Below, piece after piece: positions 16,867-25,953 of a stretch of 64,000 nt of DNA. The notes below the pieces were generated by a model. The model was not told the DNA's origin. It searched no databases and saw only the letters and a list, made by a program, of their open reading frames with translations. The translations under genes were made by a program, and so were the position numbers. Source of the stretch: Streptomyces sp. NBC_00273 (lineage in GTDB: Bacteria; Actinomycetota; Actinomycetes; Streptomycetales; Streptomycetaceae); NCBI RefSeq assembly GCF_036178145.1, contig NZ_CP108067.1, positions 124,001 to 188,000 of the forward strand. The letters run 5' to 3'. The first letter of the stretch is position 1. Every line of letters begins with the position of its first letter.

Positions 16867-18101
16867 GCAGCGCCACCGGCACGACGGTACGGTCCGTGAT
16901 CACCGGGATCGGCGTCGTCGCCCCTACGGGGCTCAACACCTGCGACTACTGGTCGGCCGTGCTGCGCGGTGAGAGCGGCATCCGCCGGATCACCCGCTTC
17001 GACCCGTCCGGCTACTCAGCTGAACTCGCCGGTGAGATACCGCAGTACGAGCCCTCCGCGCACCTGCCCAGTCGGCTGCTGCCGCAGACCGACCGGATGA
17101 CGCGACTCGCGCTCATCGCGGCGGAGGAAGCCCTCACGGATGCGGACGCAGCGCCCAGGGACATGCCCCCCTTCGCGTGCGGGGTGGTCACCGCGGCCTC
17201 GGCGGGGGGCTTCGAGTTCGGGCAGACGGAACTCCAGGCGCTGTGGGGCAAGGGCGGCAAGTACGTGAGCGCCTATCAGTCGTTCGCCTGGTTCTACCCG
17301 GTCAACAGCGGCCAGATCTCCATCCGGCACGGGCTGCGCGGCCCCGGCAGCGCCATCGTGTCCGAGCAGGCCGGCGGTCTTGACGCCATCGCCAAGGCCC
17401 GGCGCCATGTCCGCTCCGGCACCCCGCTCATGGTCACCGGCGGGGTCGACGGCTCGCTGTCGCCCTGGAGTTGGCTGTGCATCATCCGCTCCGGGCGCCT
17501 GAGCCTCTCCCGCGACCCGCGCAGCGCCTACGTCCCCTTCGACCGGCGGGCGCAGGGTTCGGTCGTCGGCGAGGGCGGTGCCCTGCTGATCCTGGAGGAC
17601 GCCGCACAGGCAAGGGAGCGCGGCGCGGCGCACCGCTACGGCGAGGTGGCGGGCTACGCCTCGACCTTCGACCCGCGCCCCGGGTCCGGCCGTGAACCGG
17701 GTCTGCGTCGGGCGATCGAACTGGCCCTGTCGGATGCGTCGATGGCGCCCGACGACATCGACGTGGTGTTCGCCGACGCGTGCGGCGTCCCCGAGCTCGA
17801 CCGGATCGAGGCCGAGGCCCTGGCCGCGGTCTTCGGCCCGCGCGGGGTGGCGGTTACCGCTCCCAAGACCATGACGGGCCGGCTGCTTGCGGGCGGTGGG
17901 TCCCTCGACGTCGCCACTGCCCTGCTCGCCATCCGCGACAAGGTCATCCCCCCCACCGTCCACGTCGATGCCCCCGCTCATGGGGAGCTGCTCGACCTGG
18001 TCCGTGACGTCCCGCGCGAGGGAAAGCTCTCCAACGCGCTGGTTGTCGCCCGCGGCCTGGGCGGTTTCAACTCCGCCCTGGTCGTACGCCGGGCCACCTG
18101 A
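16863..18101 (+). CDS. Chain length factor (KS-beta)
   Basis: 412 residues. KS fold with Gln169 in '[12 protein letters not shown]' at the position of the catalytic Cys, the hallmark of KS-beta/CLF, which makes malonyl-ACP decarboxylation-competent and sets chain length. GTG start at 16863 overlaps the KS-alpha stop by 4 bases. C-terminal '[17 protein letters not shown]' is conserved. Chain length cannot be read reliably by eye; a phylogeny of this protein would predict it. Confidence 0.96.
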   Translation: MSSATGTTVRSVITGIGVVAPTGLNTCDYWSAVLRGESGIRRITRFDPSGYSAELAGEIPQYEPSAHLPSRLLPQTDRMTRLALIAAEEALTDADAAPRDMPPFACGVVTAASAGGFEFGQTELQALWGKGGKYVSAYQSFAWFYPVNSGQISIRHGLRGPGSAIVSEQAGGLDAIAKARRHVRSGTPLMVTGGVDGSLSPWSWLCIIRSGRLSLSRDPRSAYVPFDRRAQGSVVGEGGALLILEDAAQARERGAAHRYGEVAGYASTFDPRPGSGREPGLRRAIELALSDASMAPDDIDVVFADACGVPELDRIEAEALAAVFGPRGVAVTAPKTMTGRLLAGGGSLDVATALLAIRDKVIPPTVHVDAPAHGELLDLVRDVPREGKLSNALVVARGLGGFNSALVVRRAT

Positions 18102-18200
18102 GACCGGCTCCGCCTGGCCTCGGGACTACTCGAGGGCCACCTGCCACGGGCTCCCTGACAAGAGCCGCTTTCCTACCCCCCTTGAAAGGAACTGATTGAC

Positions 18201-18458
18201 ATGGCCGCGTTCGAAATCCAGGAACTGGTGCGGTTGCTGAGGGAGTGCGCCGGTGAGGAGGAGTCCGTCGATCTGGAGGGCGACATCCTCGACACCACCT
18301 TCGAGGACCTCGGCTACGACTCGCTCGCGCTCTTCAACACGGTGAGCCGGATCGAGCGGGACCACTGCGTCGAGCTGCCCGACGAGGTCGTCACAGAGGC
18401 CAGGACGCCGGGCGAGCTCCTCGGTCTGATCAACGCCCAACTCGCCCAGCGGGTGTAG
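18201..18458 (+). CDS. Acyl carrier protein
   Basis: 85 residues. The phosphopantetheine attachment site is Ser41 in 'EDLGYDSLALFNTVSRIE'. Size and acidic helices fit a type II PKS ACP. AAGGAA precedes the ATG. A 100-base gap separates it from the CLF gene. It carries the growing polyketide for KS/CLF, ketoreductase and cyclase. Confidence 0.95.
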   Translation: MAAFEIQELVRLLRECAGEEESVDLEGDILDTTFEDLGYDSLALFNTVSRIERDHCVELPDEVVTEARTPGELLGLINAQLAQRV

Positions 18459-18483
18459 GCGTCCACCTCAGTCGAATCGCTGT

Positions 18484-18556
18484 CGCAGGCACCGGCACCA
18501 GCACCGGCACCAGCACCAGCACCAGCACCAGCACCGAGCAGGCGCCGGTGCCTGCG
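18484..18556. repeat. Hexanucleotide repeat inside a perfect 13-bp inverted repeat
   Basis: CGCAGGCACCGGC (18484-18496) and GCCGGTGCCTGCG (18544-18556) are exact inverted copies. The 47-base loop consists mainly of tandem ACCGGC/ACCAGC hexamers. It lies between the ACP and amidotransferase genes, 26 bases after the ACP stop. In RNA it would form a 13-bp GC-rich stem. It could lower read-through and so raise ACP over downstream enzymes, or protect the upstream mRNA; this is inference. Confidence 0.75.
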
Positions 18557-18588
18557 GCCGGCACTTCACCCGAAGGAGAGATATCGCG

Positions 18589-20442
18589 ATGTGTGGCATT
18601 GCAGGATGGGTCGACTTCGAGCGGGACCTCTCCCGGGAAGAGGCCACCGCGACGGCGATGACACGGACCATGTCGTGCCGGGGCCCGGACGCGGAAGGGC
18701 TGTGGATCCGAGAGCACGTGGCGCTGGGCCACCGCCGGCTGGCCGTGATCGACCTCGAAGGCGGCGTACAGCCCATGACTGCCGAGGACGGCGACAACCA
18801 CACACTCGCATCGCTCACCTTCTGCGGTGAAATCTACAACTACCGTGAACTGCGCGCTGAGTTGACGGCCCTGGGGCATACCTTCCGCACTTCCAGCGAC
18901 ACCGAAGTGGTGCTGCGCGGCTACCTCCAATGGGGCGCGGACCTCGCCGTACACCTCAACGGCATGTTCGCCCTCGCCGTCTGGGACCCCCGCACCGAGG
19001 AACTGCTGCTGCTGCGCGACCGCATGGGCGTCAAACCGCTCTTCTACCTGCCCACTGAACACGGTGTGCTCTTCGGCTCGGAACCCAAGGCCATCCTGGC
19101 TCATCCGCTCGCGCCGCGCCGCGTCGGCGCCGAGGGCCTGTGCGAGCTCCTCGACATGGTCAAGACCCCCGGCGTCGGCGTGTTCAGCGCGATGCACGAG
19201 GTCCGCCCGGGGCACCTGGTCCGCATCAACCGGCAGGGGCTTGCCACCCGCGCCTACTGGAAGTTGGAAGCCCAGGAGCACACCGACGACCTGGACACCA
19301 CGATCGGCACGGTCCGCGGCCTGCTCGAGGACATCGTCGCCCGGCAGATGGTCTCCGACGTCCCGCTGTGCCTGCTGCTCTCCGGCGGCCTCGACTCCTC
19401 GACGGTCACCGCGCTCGCCGCCCGCTTCTCGGCGGCGCAGGGCCTCGATACCGTGCGCTCGTTCTCCGTCGACTTCGCGCAGGCCGCCGACCGTTTCCTG
19501 CCGGACGCCGTACGCGGCATGCGCGACGCACCGTTCGTCCAGGACGTGGTACGCCACGTCGGCTCAAACCACACCGAAGTGGTCCTCAACAGCGGCGACC
19601 TCACTGATCCCGTGCTGCGCGGCGCCGTGCTGCGCGCCGTCGATGCTCCCCCGGCGTTCTGGGGCGACATGTGGCCCTCCCTCTATCTCCTGTTCCGGGC
19701 CGTCAAAGAGCACTCCACCGTCGCGCTCTCCGGGGAGGCCGCCGACGAACTCTTCGGCGGCTACCGCTGGTTCCGCAACCCCCACGCGGTACGCGCCGAC
19801 ACCTTCCCCTGGCTGACCTCGGGCTCGACCCGCTACTTCGGCGGACTCGGCCTTCTGGACAAGGGATTCCTCGACAAGCTCGACCTTCCCGGCTACCGCC
19901 AAGACCGCTACCACGAGGCCCTCGCCGAGGTGCCGGTACTACCCGGCGAAAGCGCCGACGAGCGTGTGATGCGCAAGGTCAGCTATCTCAACCTGACCCG
20001 GTTCGTCCAGACGCTGCTGGACCGCAAGGACCGGATGAGCATGGCCGTCGGCCTCGAGGTTCGAGTGCCGTTCTGCGACCACCGCCTGGTCGAGTACGTC
20101 TTCAACACCCCCTGGGCCATGAAGTCGTTCGACGGCCGCGAGAAAAGCCTGCTACGGGCCGCCGCGTCCGACCTGCTGCCCGCCTCCGTCACCGAGCGGA
20201 TCAAAAGCCCCTACCCCGCAACCCAGGACCCCCTCTACGAGCAGGCACTGCGCGCAGAGCTCGCCGACATCGCCGCCGACGCCAACTCCCCCGTCCTGCC
20301 ACTGCTCGACCGGGCCCAGGTACGCAAGATCGTGGACCGTCCGCTGGGCGACGTCAGCCAGCCCTACGACCGGGGCGGCCTGGAGATGGCCCTGTGGCTC
20401 AACGCCTGGCTGACCGAGTACGACGTCAGCCTCGATGTGTGA
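18589..20442 (+). CDS. Glutamine-dependent amidotransferase (asparagine synthetase-like, OxyD type)
   Basis: 617 residues. Class II glutaminase domain begins 'MCGIAGWVDFERDL' with the processed Cys nucleophile at position 2, and 'RDRMGVKPLFY' is the glutaminase motif. The synthetase half carries the PP-loop 'LLSGGLDSSTVTAL' near residue 265 and 'ALSGEAADELFGGY'. AsnB homologues placed next to minimal PKS genes form the carboxamide of malonamate-primed polyketides (OxyD) or amidate the finished chain (FdmV type). Gene order KS-CLF-ACP-amidotransferase-FAD oxygenase is that of oxyABCDE. AAGGAG precedes the ATG. Confidence 0.93.
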   Translation: MCGIAGWVDFERDLSREEATATAMTRTMSCRGPDAEGLWIREHVALGHRRLAVIDLEGGVQPMTAEDGDNHTLASLTFCGEIYNYRELRAELTALGHTFRTSSDTEVVLRGYLQWGADLAVHLNGMFALAVWDPRTEELLLLRDRMGVKPLFYLPTEHGVLFGSEPKAILAHPLAPRRVGAEGLCELLDMVKTPGVGVFSAMHEVRPGHLVRINRQGLATRAYWKLEAQEHTDDLDTTIGTVRGLLEDIVARQMVSDVPLCLLLSGGLDSSTVTALAARFSAAQGLDTVRSFSVDFAQAADRFLPDAVRGMRDAPFVQDVVRHVGSNHTEVVLNSGDLTDPVLRGAVLRAVDAPPAFWGDMWPSLYLLFRAVKEHSTVALSGEAADELFGGYRWFRNPHAVRADTFPWLTSGSTRYFGGLGLLDKGFLDKLDLPGYRQDRYHEALAEVPVLPGESADERVMRKVSYLNLTRFVQTLLDRKDRMSMAVGLEVRVPFCDHRLVEYVFNTPWAMKSFDGREKSLLRAAASDLLPASVTERIKSPYPATQDPLYEQALRAELADIAADANSPVLPLLDRAQVRKIVDRPLGDVSQPYDRGGLEMALWLNAWLTEYDVSLDV

Positions 20443-20451
20443 GGTGCGGCA

Positions 20452-21693
20452 ATGAGCGAAATACCCACCGACTTCTGCATCGTCGGCGCCGGCCCCGCCG
20501 GCCTGACGCTCGCCCTGCTCCTCCTCCGCTCCGGAGCCCGGGTCACCGTCCTGGAACGCTCCCGATCCCTGGAACGCGAGTACCGCGGCGAAATCCTCCA
20601 GCCCGGCGGCCAGTCACTCCTACACGACCTAGGAGTCCTAGACGGCGCCCGGGCCCGGGGCTGCTACGAGCACGACCGGTTCCTACTGGAGGAAAACGAC
20701 CGGATCCTGATCAACGGCGACTACCGCAAACTACCCGGCCCCTTCAACTGCCTCCTCAGCATCCCCCAGCAGCACATCCTCCAGGAACTACTCGAACAGT
20801 GCCGCACCCACACGAAGTTCAAGTACCTCGAAGCAACCAAATGCTCCACCCTGATCACGGACAGCGCAGGGCAGGTACGCGGTGCGATAGGCCGCGGCCC
20901 CGCCGGAGACCAGGTGGTGCACGCACACTGCGTCATCGGGGCGGACGGCCGCTACTCCAAGGTGCGACGGCTGGCTGGCGTGGAATACGACCGGATGGAA
21001 GCCTTCGACCAAGACGTGCTCTGGTTCAAGCTCCCCACCGACAGCAACCTGCCCCACGACGTACGCATCTTCCGGGCGGGCGGCAACCCCGCCCTGGCCT
21101 ACGCCTCCTACCCCGGGAACATCCAAATCGGCTGGACACTCCCCCACAAGAGCTACCAACAACAAGCAGCTCTAGGACTCGACCACATCAAGGCCCAACT
21201 GTGCAATGCCCTACCCGAACAAGCGGACCGCATCCAGGCCGAGATCACCAGTTTCAAAGACCTCTCACTGCTCGACGTGTTCTCCGGCACGGCCCGCGAA
21301 TGGGCCAAGCCCGGTCTACTACTGATCGGGGACAGCGCACACACACACGGGCCGATCGGCGCCCAAGGCATCAACGTAGCCATTCAGGACGCCGTCGCCG
21401 CCCACCCCGTACTACTGGCCTCACTACGGGCCGGCAACGCCAGCACCGACTTCCTGAACCGGTTCGCCACCCCCCGCCGACACGACATACACCGCATGAT
21501 GAAAATCCAGGCAATGCAGGGCAAGACGATGCTGTCCACCGGCACGATCTCCTCGATGATCCGCCCCCGAATGGCCAAGCTGGTCTCCCACACACGCCTC
21601 TACCACACCGTGCTAAACCAACTCGCCTTCGGCAACCAAACAATCCGCATCCGCCACGAACTATTTGAGCCCGGCCAACAAACACCCCAGTAA
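20452..21693 (+). CDS. FAD-dependent monooxygenase
   Basis: 413 residues. FAD motif 'FCIVGAGPAGLTLALLLLRS' at residues 7-26 and the second motif 'LLIGDSAHTHGPIGAQGINV' near residue 290, as in PHBH-fold aromatic hydroxylases. It lacks the thioredoxin-like C-terminal domain present in the 1705-3423 enzyme. It is 9 bases after the amidotransferase, in one operon. The position corresponds to oxyE. It probably hydroxylates the aromatic core; the site is unknown. It is the last gene of the PKS operon. Confidence 0.88.
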   Translation: MSEIPTDFCIVGAGPAGLTLALLLLRSGARVTVLERSRSLEREYRGEILQPGGQSLLHDLGVLDGARARGCYEHDRFLLEENDRILINGDYRKLPGPFNCLLSIPQQHILQELLEQCRTHTKFKYLEATKCSTLITDSAGQVRGAIGRGPAGDQVVHAHCVIGADGRYSKVRRLAGVEYDRMEAFDQDVLWFKLPTDSNLPHDVRIFRAGGNPALAYASYPGNIQIGWTLPHKSYQQQAALGLDHIKAQLCNALPEQADRIQAEITSFKDLSLLDVFSGTAREWAKPGLLLIGDSAHTHGPIGAQGINVAIQDAVAAHPVLLASLRAGNASTDFLNRFATPRRHDIHRMMKIQAMQGKTMLSTGTISSMIRPRMAKLVSHTRLYHTVLNQLAFGNQTIRIRHELFEPGQQTPQ

Positions 21694-21805
21694 CAACACC
21701 TGGACGACACACCACCAGGCCCCAGCCGCCGTCGGGGCGGCCCGGACCCGACGCAAACACCACTACGCAGTACAGCCGAACAGGTACCGACCCGTTCACT
21801 AGGCG

Positions 21806-21925
21806 CTACTCCGGACGCGAAAAGAGCAGTGCGCGGGCCAGTTCACGCTCCACCGCACTGAACGGCACATCAGGGCACAACCACTCCGGATGCCCGCCGG
21901 ACGGCCCACACGGCATGCTCCGCAA
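21806..21925 (-). pseudogene. C-terminal fragment of an unknown gene
   Basis: The minus strand encodes a protein-like tail, 'GGHPEWLCPDVPFSAVEREL' and onward to a TAG at 21806, convergent with the monooxygenase gene. Upstream of about 21925 the frame runs into the istB region and loses protein character. I read it as the 3' end of a gene cut by the IS21-type insertion or deletion. Family unknown. Confidence 0.3.
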
Positions 21926-22727
21926 CACCTTGACCTTCCCCCGCCAGCGAGGACTCACCGAGCAAGCGGCCACTTCCGCGGTCGACCAGGCATGCAGGAT
22001 GCTCCGGTTGCCCACCATCCGGTCCCAGTTCCCCGAGCTCGCCGCGACAGCCGAACGCGAGCAGATGTCCTACCTCGGCTTCCTCGCCGAACTCCTCCTC
22101 GCCGAGTGCGACGACCGGGCCCGTCGACGCTCCGAACGCCGCATCAAGGCCGCCGGTTTCCCCCGCGACAAGTCCCTCCGAAAGTTCGACTTCGATGCCA
22201 ACCCCAACATCGACGCAGCCATGATCCACACCCTCGCCAAGTGCGAATGGATCAAGAAGAGCCTGCCGCTCTGCCTGATCGGCGACTCCGGAACCGGCAA
22301 GTCCCACCTGCTGATCGCCCTCGGCACCGAAGCCGCAATGGCCGGCTTCCGAGTTAAGTACGTGCTGGCGACGAAGCTGGTCAACGAGCTCGTCGAGGCT
22401 GCCGACGAGAAGCAGCTGACCAAGACAATCGCCCGCTACGGCCGCGTCGATCTTTTGTGCATCGACGAGCTCGGCTACATGGAACTCGACCGCCGCGGCG
22501 CCGAACTCCTCTTCCAGGTTCTGACCGAACGGGAGGAAAAGAACAGCGTGGCGATCGCCTCGAACGAGTCGTTCTCTGGCTGGACCAAGACCTTCACGGA
22601 CCCTCGGCTCTGCGCGGCCATCGTCGACCGCCTCACCTTCGGCGGCAACATCATCGAGACCGGCACTGACTCCTACCGCCTCGCCACCACCCGCGCCCGC
22701 GCCGAACAACAAGCCGCAGCTGTGTGA
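21915..22727 (+). CDS. istB: IS21-family IstB ATPase, istA absent
   Basis: 270 residues. 'LCLIGDSGTGKSHLLIALGT' is the Walker A region and 'VDLLCIDELGYMELDRRGAE' Walker B, both typical of IstB, the AAA+ helper that IS21 transposases need. The preceding text 'EREQMSYLGFLAELLLAECD' is characteristic of the family. The true start may be a little different because the first residues (MLRNTLTFPRQ) do not look conserved. No istA transposase is present on either side, so this is a non-autonomous remnant, at the right border of the PKS cluster. Confidence 0.88.
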   Translation: MLRNTLTFPRQRGLTEQAATSAVDQACRMLRLPTIRSQFPELAATAEREQMSYLGFLAELLLAECDDRARRRSERRIKAAGFPRDKSLRKFDFDANPNIDAAMIHTLAKCEWIKKSLPLCLIGDSGTGKSHLLIALGTEAAMAGFRVKYVLATKLVNELVEAADEKQLTKTIARYGRVDLLCIDELGYMELDRRGAELLFQVLTEREEKNSVAIASNESFSGWTKTFTDPRLCAAIVDRLTFGGNIIETGTDSYRLATTRARAEQQAAAV

Positions 22728-22769
22728 TCGCAGTTTCCGAGAGCATGCCAAGTCGGGGGTCTCTATCGG

Positions 22770-23189
22770 TCAGCGCTCTCGGATTCGCCACCACCACCAA
22801 CGACCCGCCGTCCACTCGCTCATCCGGCCAGGGTTCGGCAGGGTGCGGCGCTCGAACTCGGCATCTATTCGCTGCACCAGTCGGCCCAGGTCATGCCGGG
22901 CCCCGCGAGGCAGGCGACGCATCGCTTCTTCCAAGGTGTCACGCGCATCTTCGACCTCCAGGCCGGGCTCCCACACCTGAGAAGCGTTCAAGTAGCGACC
23001 AGGCTGCTTGAACGCCCACTCAAACCGGGACAGTGCCTCGGCGACGGCATCCCGCTCCATCCGCTCGTCTTCCAGGCGCCGAACGGCAGCACGAGTAAGG
23101 GCGGAGACACCAGAGATCCGTGGCACCGGAACATATCTACGTGGCCGCCATCGCTCAGCGCGGACAGCCTTCGGACGCCTACGCGGCAT
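22770..23189 (-). CDS. Hypothetical basic protein
   Basis: 139 residues, Arg-rich, with helical segments 'MERDAVAEALSRFEWAFKQP' and 'TLEEAMRRLPRGARHDLGRL' and an unusual C-terminus containing four consecutive Trp (WWWWRIRER). Codon usage is consistent with real coding DNA. No family recognised. It converges on istB. Confidence 0.5.
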   Translation of the reverse strand: MPRRRPKAVRAERWRPRRYVPVPRISGVSALTRAAVRRLEDERMERDAVAEALSRFEWAFKQPGRYLNASQVWEPGLEVEDARDTLEEAMRRLPRGARHDLGRLVQRIDAEFERRTLPNPGRMSEWTAGRWWWWRIRER

Positions 23190-23546
23190 CGGCCTTTCGG
23201 ATCAACATGCCGTCATCCTGCCACGGGCTGGGCTACCTCCGCACGTGATCATCGAGAGCCTGCACCACTTCCGGTGCTCTTACTTCTCACCGACATTCAT
23301 GCACTCTCGGGACGCCGAGTGATGCTGGAACCCACTGACAACTGCTCTCGCTTGAGACCTACGCAGCCAGCCACCAGACAGCGCAACACCACATACCAGC
23401 AACCCCGAAACACTCGACCACACCAACCGAAAGCATCCATCCCCAACTCCTCCGCCAGCTACCGACCGTGTCATCACACACCGCGCCAACCAACGTTCGG
23501 AGACAGATAGACGATCATCCGCACGTCGTTAGAGGGAGGAGCCCAC
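23190..23546. other. Intergenic region without recognised features
   Basis: About 360 bases between the minus-strand hypothetical gene and the small acidic gene at 23547. It is less GC-rich than average and probably holds promoters for both. I see no tRNA, terminator or coding frame of good character. Confidence 0.4.
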
Positions 23547-23678
23547 ATGCACGAGACATGCACCTCGAAAAACGAGCGGGTCAACGGCCCGGAACCATAC
23601 GGACACCCGCCCCTCATCCCCGGCGAAGACGAGGAAGACACGGAGCCCGAGCCACACATCTGGCGCGGCATCGACTGA
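23547..23678 (+). CDS. Small acidic protein, 43 residues
   Basis: ATG at 23547 follows the strong site GGGAGGAG at 23534-23541. The product begins MHETCTSKNERVNG and ends with the acidic stretch GEDEEDTEPEPHIWRGID. No family recognised; small peptides with acidic tails and a C-terminal aromatic are common in Streptomyces and some are RiPP precursors, but no modifying enzyme is adjacent. Confidence 0.5.
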   Translation: MHETCTSKNERVNGPEPYGHPPLIPGEDEEDTEPEPHIWRGID

Positions 23679-23819
23679 CTGACACTCCCCCACACCGGCC
23701 GGAACCAGGCACCCACCGCGCCCCCAGCCCTACAGCAACGGCAAACCCACCGGCAGCTACAACCCAGACCACCACCCCAAGTCGCCTACCTCGGCGACGC
23801 CCTGGTCCGCTGCAGCACC

Positions 23820-24089
23820 GTGCGCCCGCCCACCGGCGACAACGGCGCGACCGCCACAGTCATCGCCCGCGTCCTGCCTGAGTACCGCCGCCGCGGCCTC
23901 GGCACCCGCCTCTACCAGCGTGCCCTGGGCCAGGCCCGCGCGCTGGACGCCCAGGTCATCGAGACCGTGGTCCTGGCTTCCAACCCGGACGGACTGCGCT
24001 TCGCCAAGCAGCACGGCTTCACCGAAGTCGAACGCTACCTGCTGCGCGAAGACAACACCGTGCCCTGGATCGACCTGCGCCTGACCTGA
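23820..24089 (+). pseudogene. GNAT acetyltransferase, N-terminally truncated
   Basis: The 89-residue frame starts at a GTG but contains only the C-terminal part of a GNAT fold: acetyl-CoA loop 'RVLPEYRRRGLGTRLYQRAL' and 'ASNPDGLRFAKQHGFTEVER'. In-frame text before the GTG (VAYLGDALVRCS) still looks like GNAT beta-strand sequence, but no start codon with a ribosome site is found before it and the rest of the N-terminal half is absent. Read as a remnant. Confidence 0.6.
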
Positions 24090-24452
24090 CCCGCAGGACC
24101 GGAGCGCGGCGCTGGACGCTGCCGACCGGGGCGTTGCCGGCGCCGTGTGACGGCAGCCGGGCCTGCCCGCGGTCGACAGCGTCACGGGGGCCGGGAGCAG
24201 CCCGTCCGAGGGCGGCTCCACAGCAGTCGCCATTGCATCCTGTGTCCGCGTGGGACCGGGCGTTGCCGCGCGGGGCGACGGATGAGCCCCACCCGGACAG
24301 AGTGCTTCCTCGGCCGGTCGGGGCGACGCTCCGCAGATGTTCGATGCCTCCGCACCCGTCCGTGTTCCCCGCCCGCAGGGCGTCCGCCCTCACCCCGGCC
24401 CGGCCGGCCACGCATCCGCCGGCTGACGGCCCTGGGGCACGGCGGGCGCCGG
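24090..24452. other. Intergenic region without recognised features
   Basis: About 360 GC-rich bases between the GNAT remnant and the end of the membrane-anchored protein gene at 24453. Open frames run across it in several phases, as expected at this GC content, but none has recognisable protein character. Confidence 0.4.
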
Positions 24453-25013
24453 TCAGCCCGTCGGCGCATCGACGTCCTCACACGCACTGTTGGCGGCCGT
24501 CTCGGGCGCAGTGGCGATCGCCTCCTGCCAGTGCTGCCGCTCCCCCGCCAGGCCCCGCGCGGCCGGTTCGGCGTACCAGGCCCACGCCTCGGTGCCCGCG
24601 GCACCGGCCGTCGATCCGGACTGGACCGCGATCACGTACCGGCGGCCGGGCTCCAGCACCGCGTAGCGGTCCGGGTCCTCGGTGGCGTACCGGCCCGGGC
24701 TCCCGCCGTTCTTCACCCCCTGCGTCACGTCCAGGACGTCGCCGAACTCGCCCTTGAGAGCCTGCAGGGTCTTCACCCGGGTCGTAAGGTAGGCGCTGCC
24801 ACCGTCCTCCCGGTAGCGGGTGTTCTCGACCGCCTCCACCACGGCCACGGCCTGGGACCGGGCCGCGACGACGTCGTCACGGCCCAGGTCCGGGCCGCAC
24901 ACCTCGTGCGTGGTGCTCCCGGCGTCCGGGGCGATGGTGAACCAGGCGGCGCCCGCCGCGGCGACGGCCGCGACGAGGCAGCCGCCGACCCACACCTTCA
25001 CGCTCATGATCAT
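24453..25013 (-). CDS. Membrane-anchored or secreted hypothetical protein
   Basis: 186 residues. The N-terminus 'MIMSVKVWVGGCLVAAVAAA' followed by GAAWFTIAP is a transmembrane anchor or signal peptide. The rest is an extracellular domain with 'YLTTRVKTLQALKGEFGDVL', 'PGRYATEDPDRYAVLEPG' and 'YVIAVQSG', suggestive of a beta-rich domain but not assigned to a family. The ATG at 25013 overlaps the stop of the metalloprotease gene (ATGA), so the two are translationally coupled and probably act together outside the cell. Confidence 0.75.
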   Translation of the reverse strand: MIMSVKVWVGGCLVAAVAAAGAAWFTIAPDAGSTTHEVCGPDLGRDDVVAARSQAVAVVEAVENTRYREDGGSAYLTTRVKTLQALKGEFGDVLDVTQGVKNGGSPGRYATEDPDRYAVLEPGRRYVIAVQSGSTAGAAGTEAWAWYAEPAARGLAGERQHWQEAIATAPETAANSACEDVDAPTG

Positions 25014-25573
25014 CCCCACAGCTTCTTCAGGCTGGCCTTGTCGACGTCCGTCGGGGCATCGGGGTACTGGGCGACGTCCGGCCACATCACCGAGGAGACC
25101 GCGCTCTTCCCGCTGCCCGACTTGTGGCACAGCCCGAGCGCGTGCCCGAGCTCGTGCGCCGCGACCATCCGGCGCGTGGCCGGGTCATAGGTGTCCATGC
25201 GCGCCTTGTTGAAGCGGATCAGATCCGTCGCCGCCAGCCCGGGACGTCGCGACCACACCCCGGCCGCAGAGCTCCGCGGGTCGGAGAAGTCCTCGTAGTC
25301 CAGGTCGTTGACGGTCGTCGCCGCATCCGGCGCAATCCTGATCCTCGCCCCCGGATACGACCACGCCCTGTTGGCGTGGGAGTACTCGGCCTTGTACTTC
25401 GTGCTCGCGGTCCACCGGATCTCACCGTCATCGACCGAGCTGTCCTCACGCGTCTCGGTGGCGTCACTCCCCGACCTCGCGATGCACGGCGCCGCCACCG
25501 CAGCATGCGCCGGGGCCGGCGCGAGAAGCAGCACCGCGGCGCAAACCGCCGGGCCGAGCAAGAAGTTGCGCAT
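25010..25573 (-). CDS. Secreted matrixin-like zinc metalloprotease
   Basis: 187 residues from ATG 25573 (MRNFLLGP). A signal peptide 'NFLLGPAVCAAVLLLAPAPA' ends near HAAVA. The metzincin zinc motif HExxHxxGxxH is seen in 'VAAHELGHALGLCHKSG', followed by 'SVMWPDVAQYPDAPTDVD', where the Met fits the Met-turn. Length fits single-domain M10-like bacterial proteases. The longer upstream frame lacks signal character. First gene of a two-gene operon. Confidence 0.85.
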   Translation of the reverse strand: MRNFLLGPAVCAAVLLLAPAPAHAAVAAPCIARSGSDATETREDSSVDDGEIRWTASTKYKAEYSHANRAWSYPGARIRIAPDAATTVNDLDYEDFSDPRSSAAGVWSRRPGLAATDLIRFNKARMDTYDPATRRMVAAHELGHALGLCHKSGSGKSAVSSVMWPDVAQYPDAPTDVDKASLKKLWG

Positions 25574-25734
25574 CCCATCAACGGTAGGACAGCCCCCGCC
25601 GAGGACGATCGTTTCAGCACCGCCACCGGCCACCCGAACATGCCTGCGCAGGGGCCCCTCGTGGGTGTCGGCTCCGCCGGAGCGCAGGCGGGGCCGCCTG
25701 GTGCGGCGGACTGCGGGTACGGGTGCCGGTGCGG

Positions 25735-25950
25735 TCAGTCGAAGATGCCGGTGACCACCAGGACGCCGGGGACCACCGTGAGGGACGGGCGGACCTCGGG
25801 CACCAGTGGCGGCCAGGCCGTACGCTCGGGCTTCTCGTTGATCAGGACGGGATCGTCGCCGATCTGGACGCCCAGGCCCGCGGCGGGCGCGCCGACGTGC
25901 CAGCCCCAGTGCTGGTAGAGGGATCCGGGATCCTCAGGCGGCCACGCCGG
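25735..25950 (-). pseudogene. Start-less C-terminal fragment
   Basis: The minus-strand frame between the stop at 25954 and the TGA at 25735 reads as real protein, 'SLYQHWGWHVGAPAAGLGVQ' and later 'PSLTVVPGVLVVTGIFD', but has no plausible start codon. It is in the same frame as the upstream 118-residue gene, separated only by that gene's TGA. Either it is the tail of a deleted gene, or the TGA is a mutation that split one longer protein. Confidence 0.4.
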
Positions 25951-25953
25951 CGA

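Noticed and set aside
18497..18543. Possible coding minisatellite
   Set aside because: The hexamer block lies between the ACP stop and the amidotransferase ribosome site and no frame with a start uses it.
21870..22751. Minus-strand 293-codon frame opposite istB
   Set aside because: Composition is Gly/Val/Glu shadow sequence; the plus strand carries clear Walker motifs of IstB.
23816..24089. Functional GNAT gene
   Set aside because: Only the C-terminal half of the fold is encoded and no start with a ribosome site covers the missing strands.
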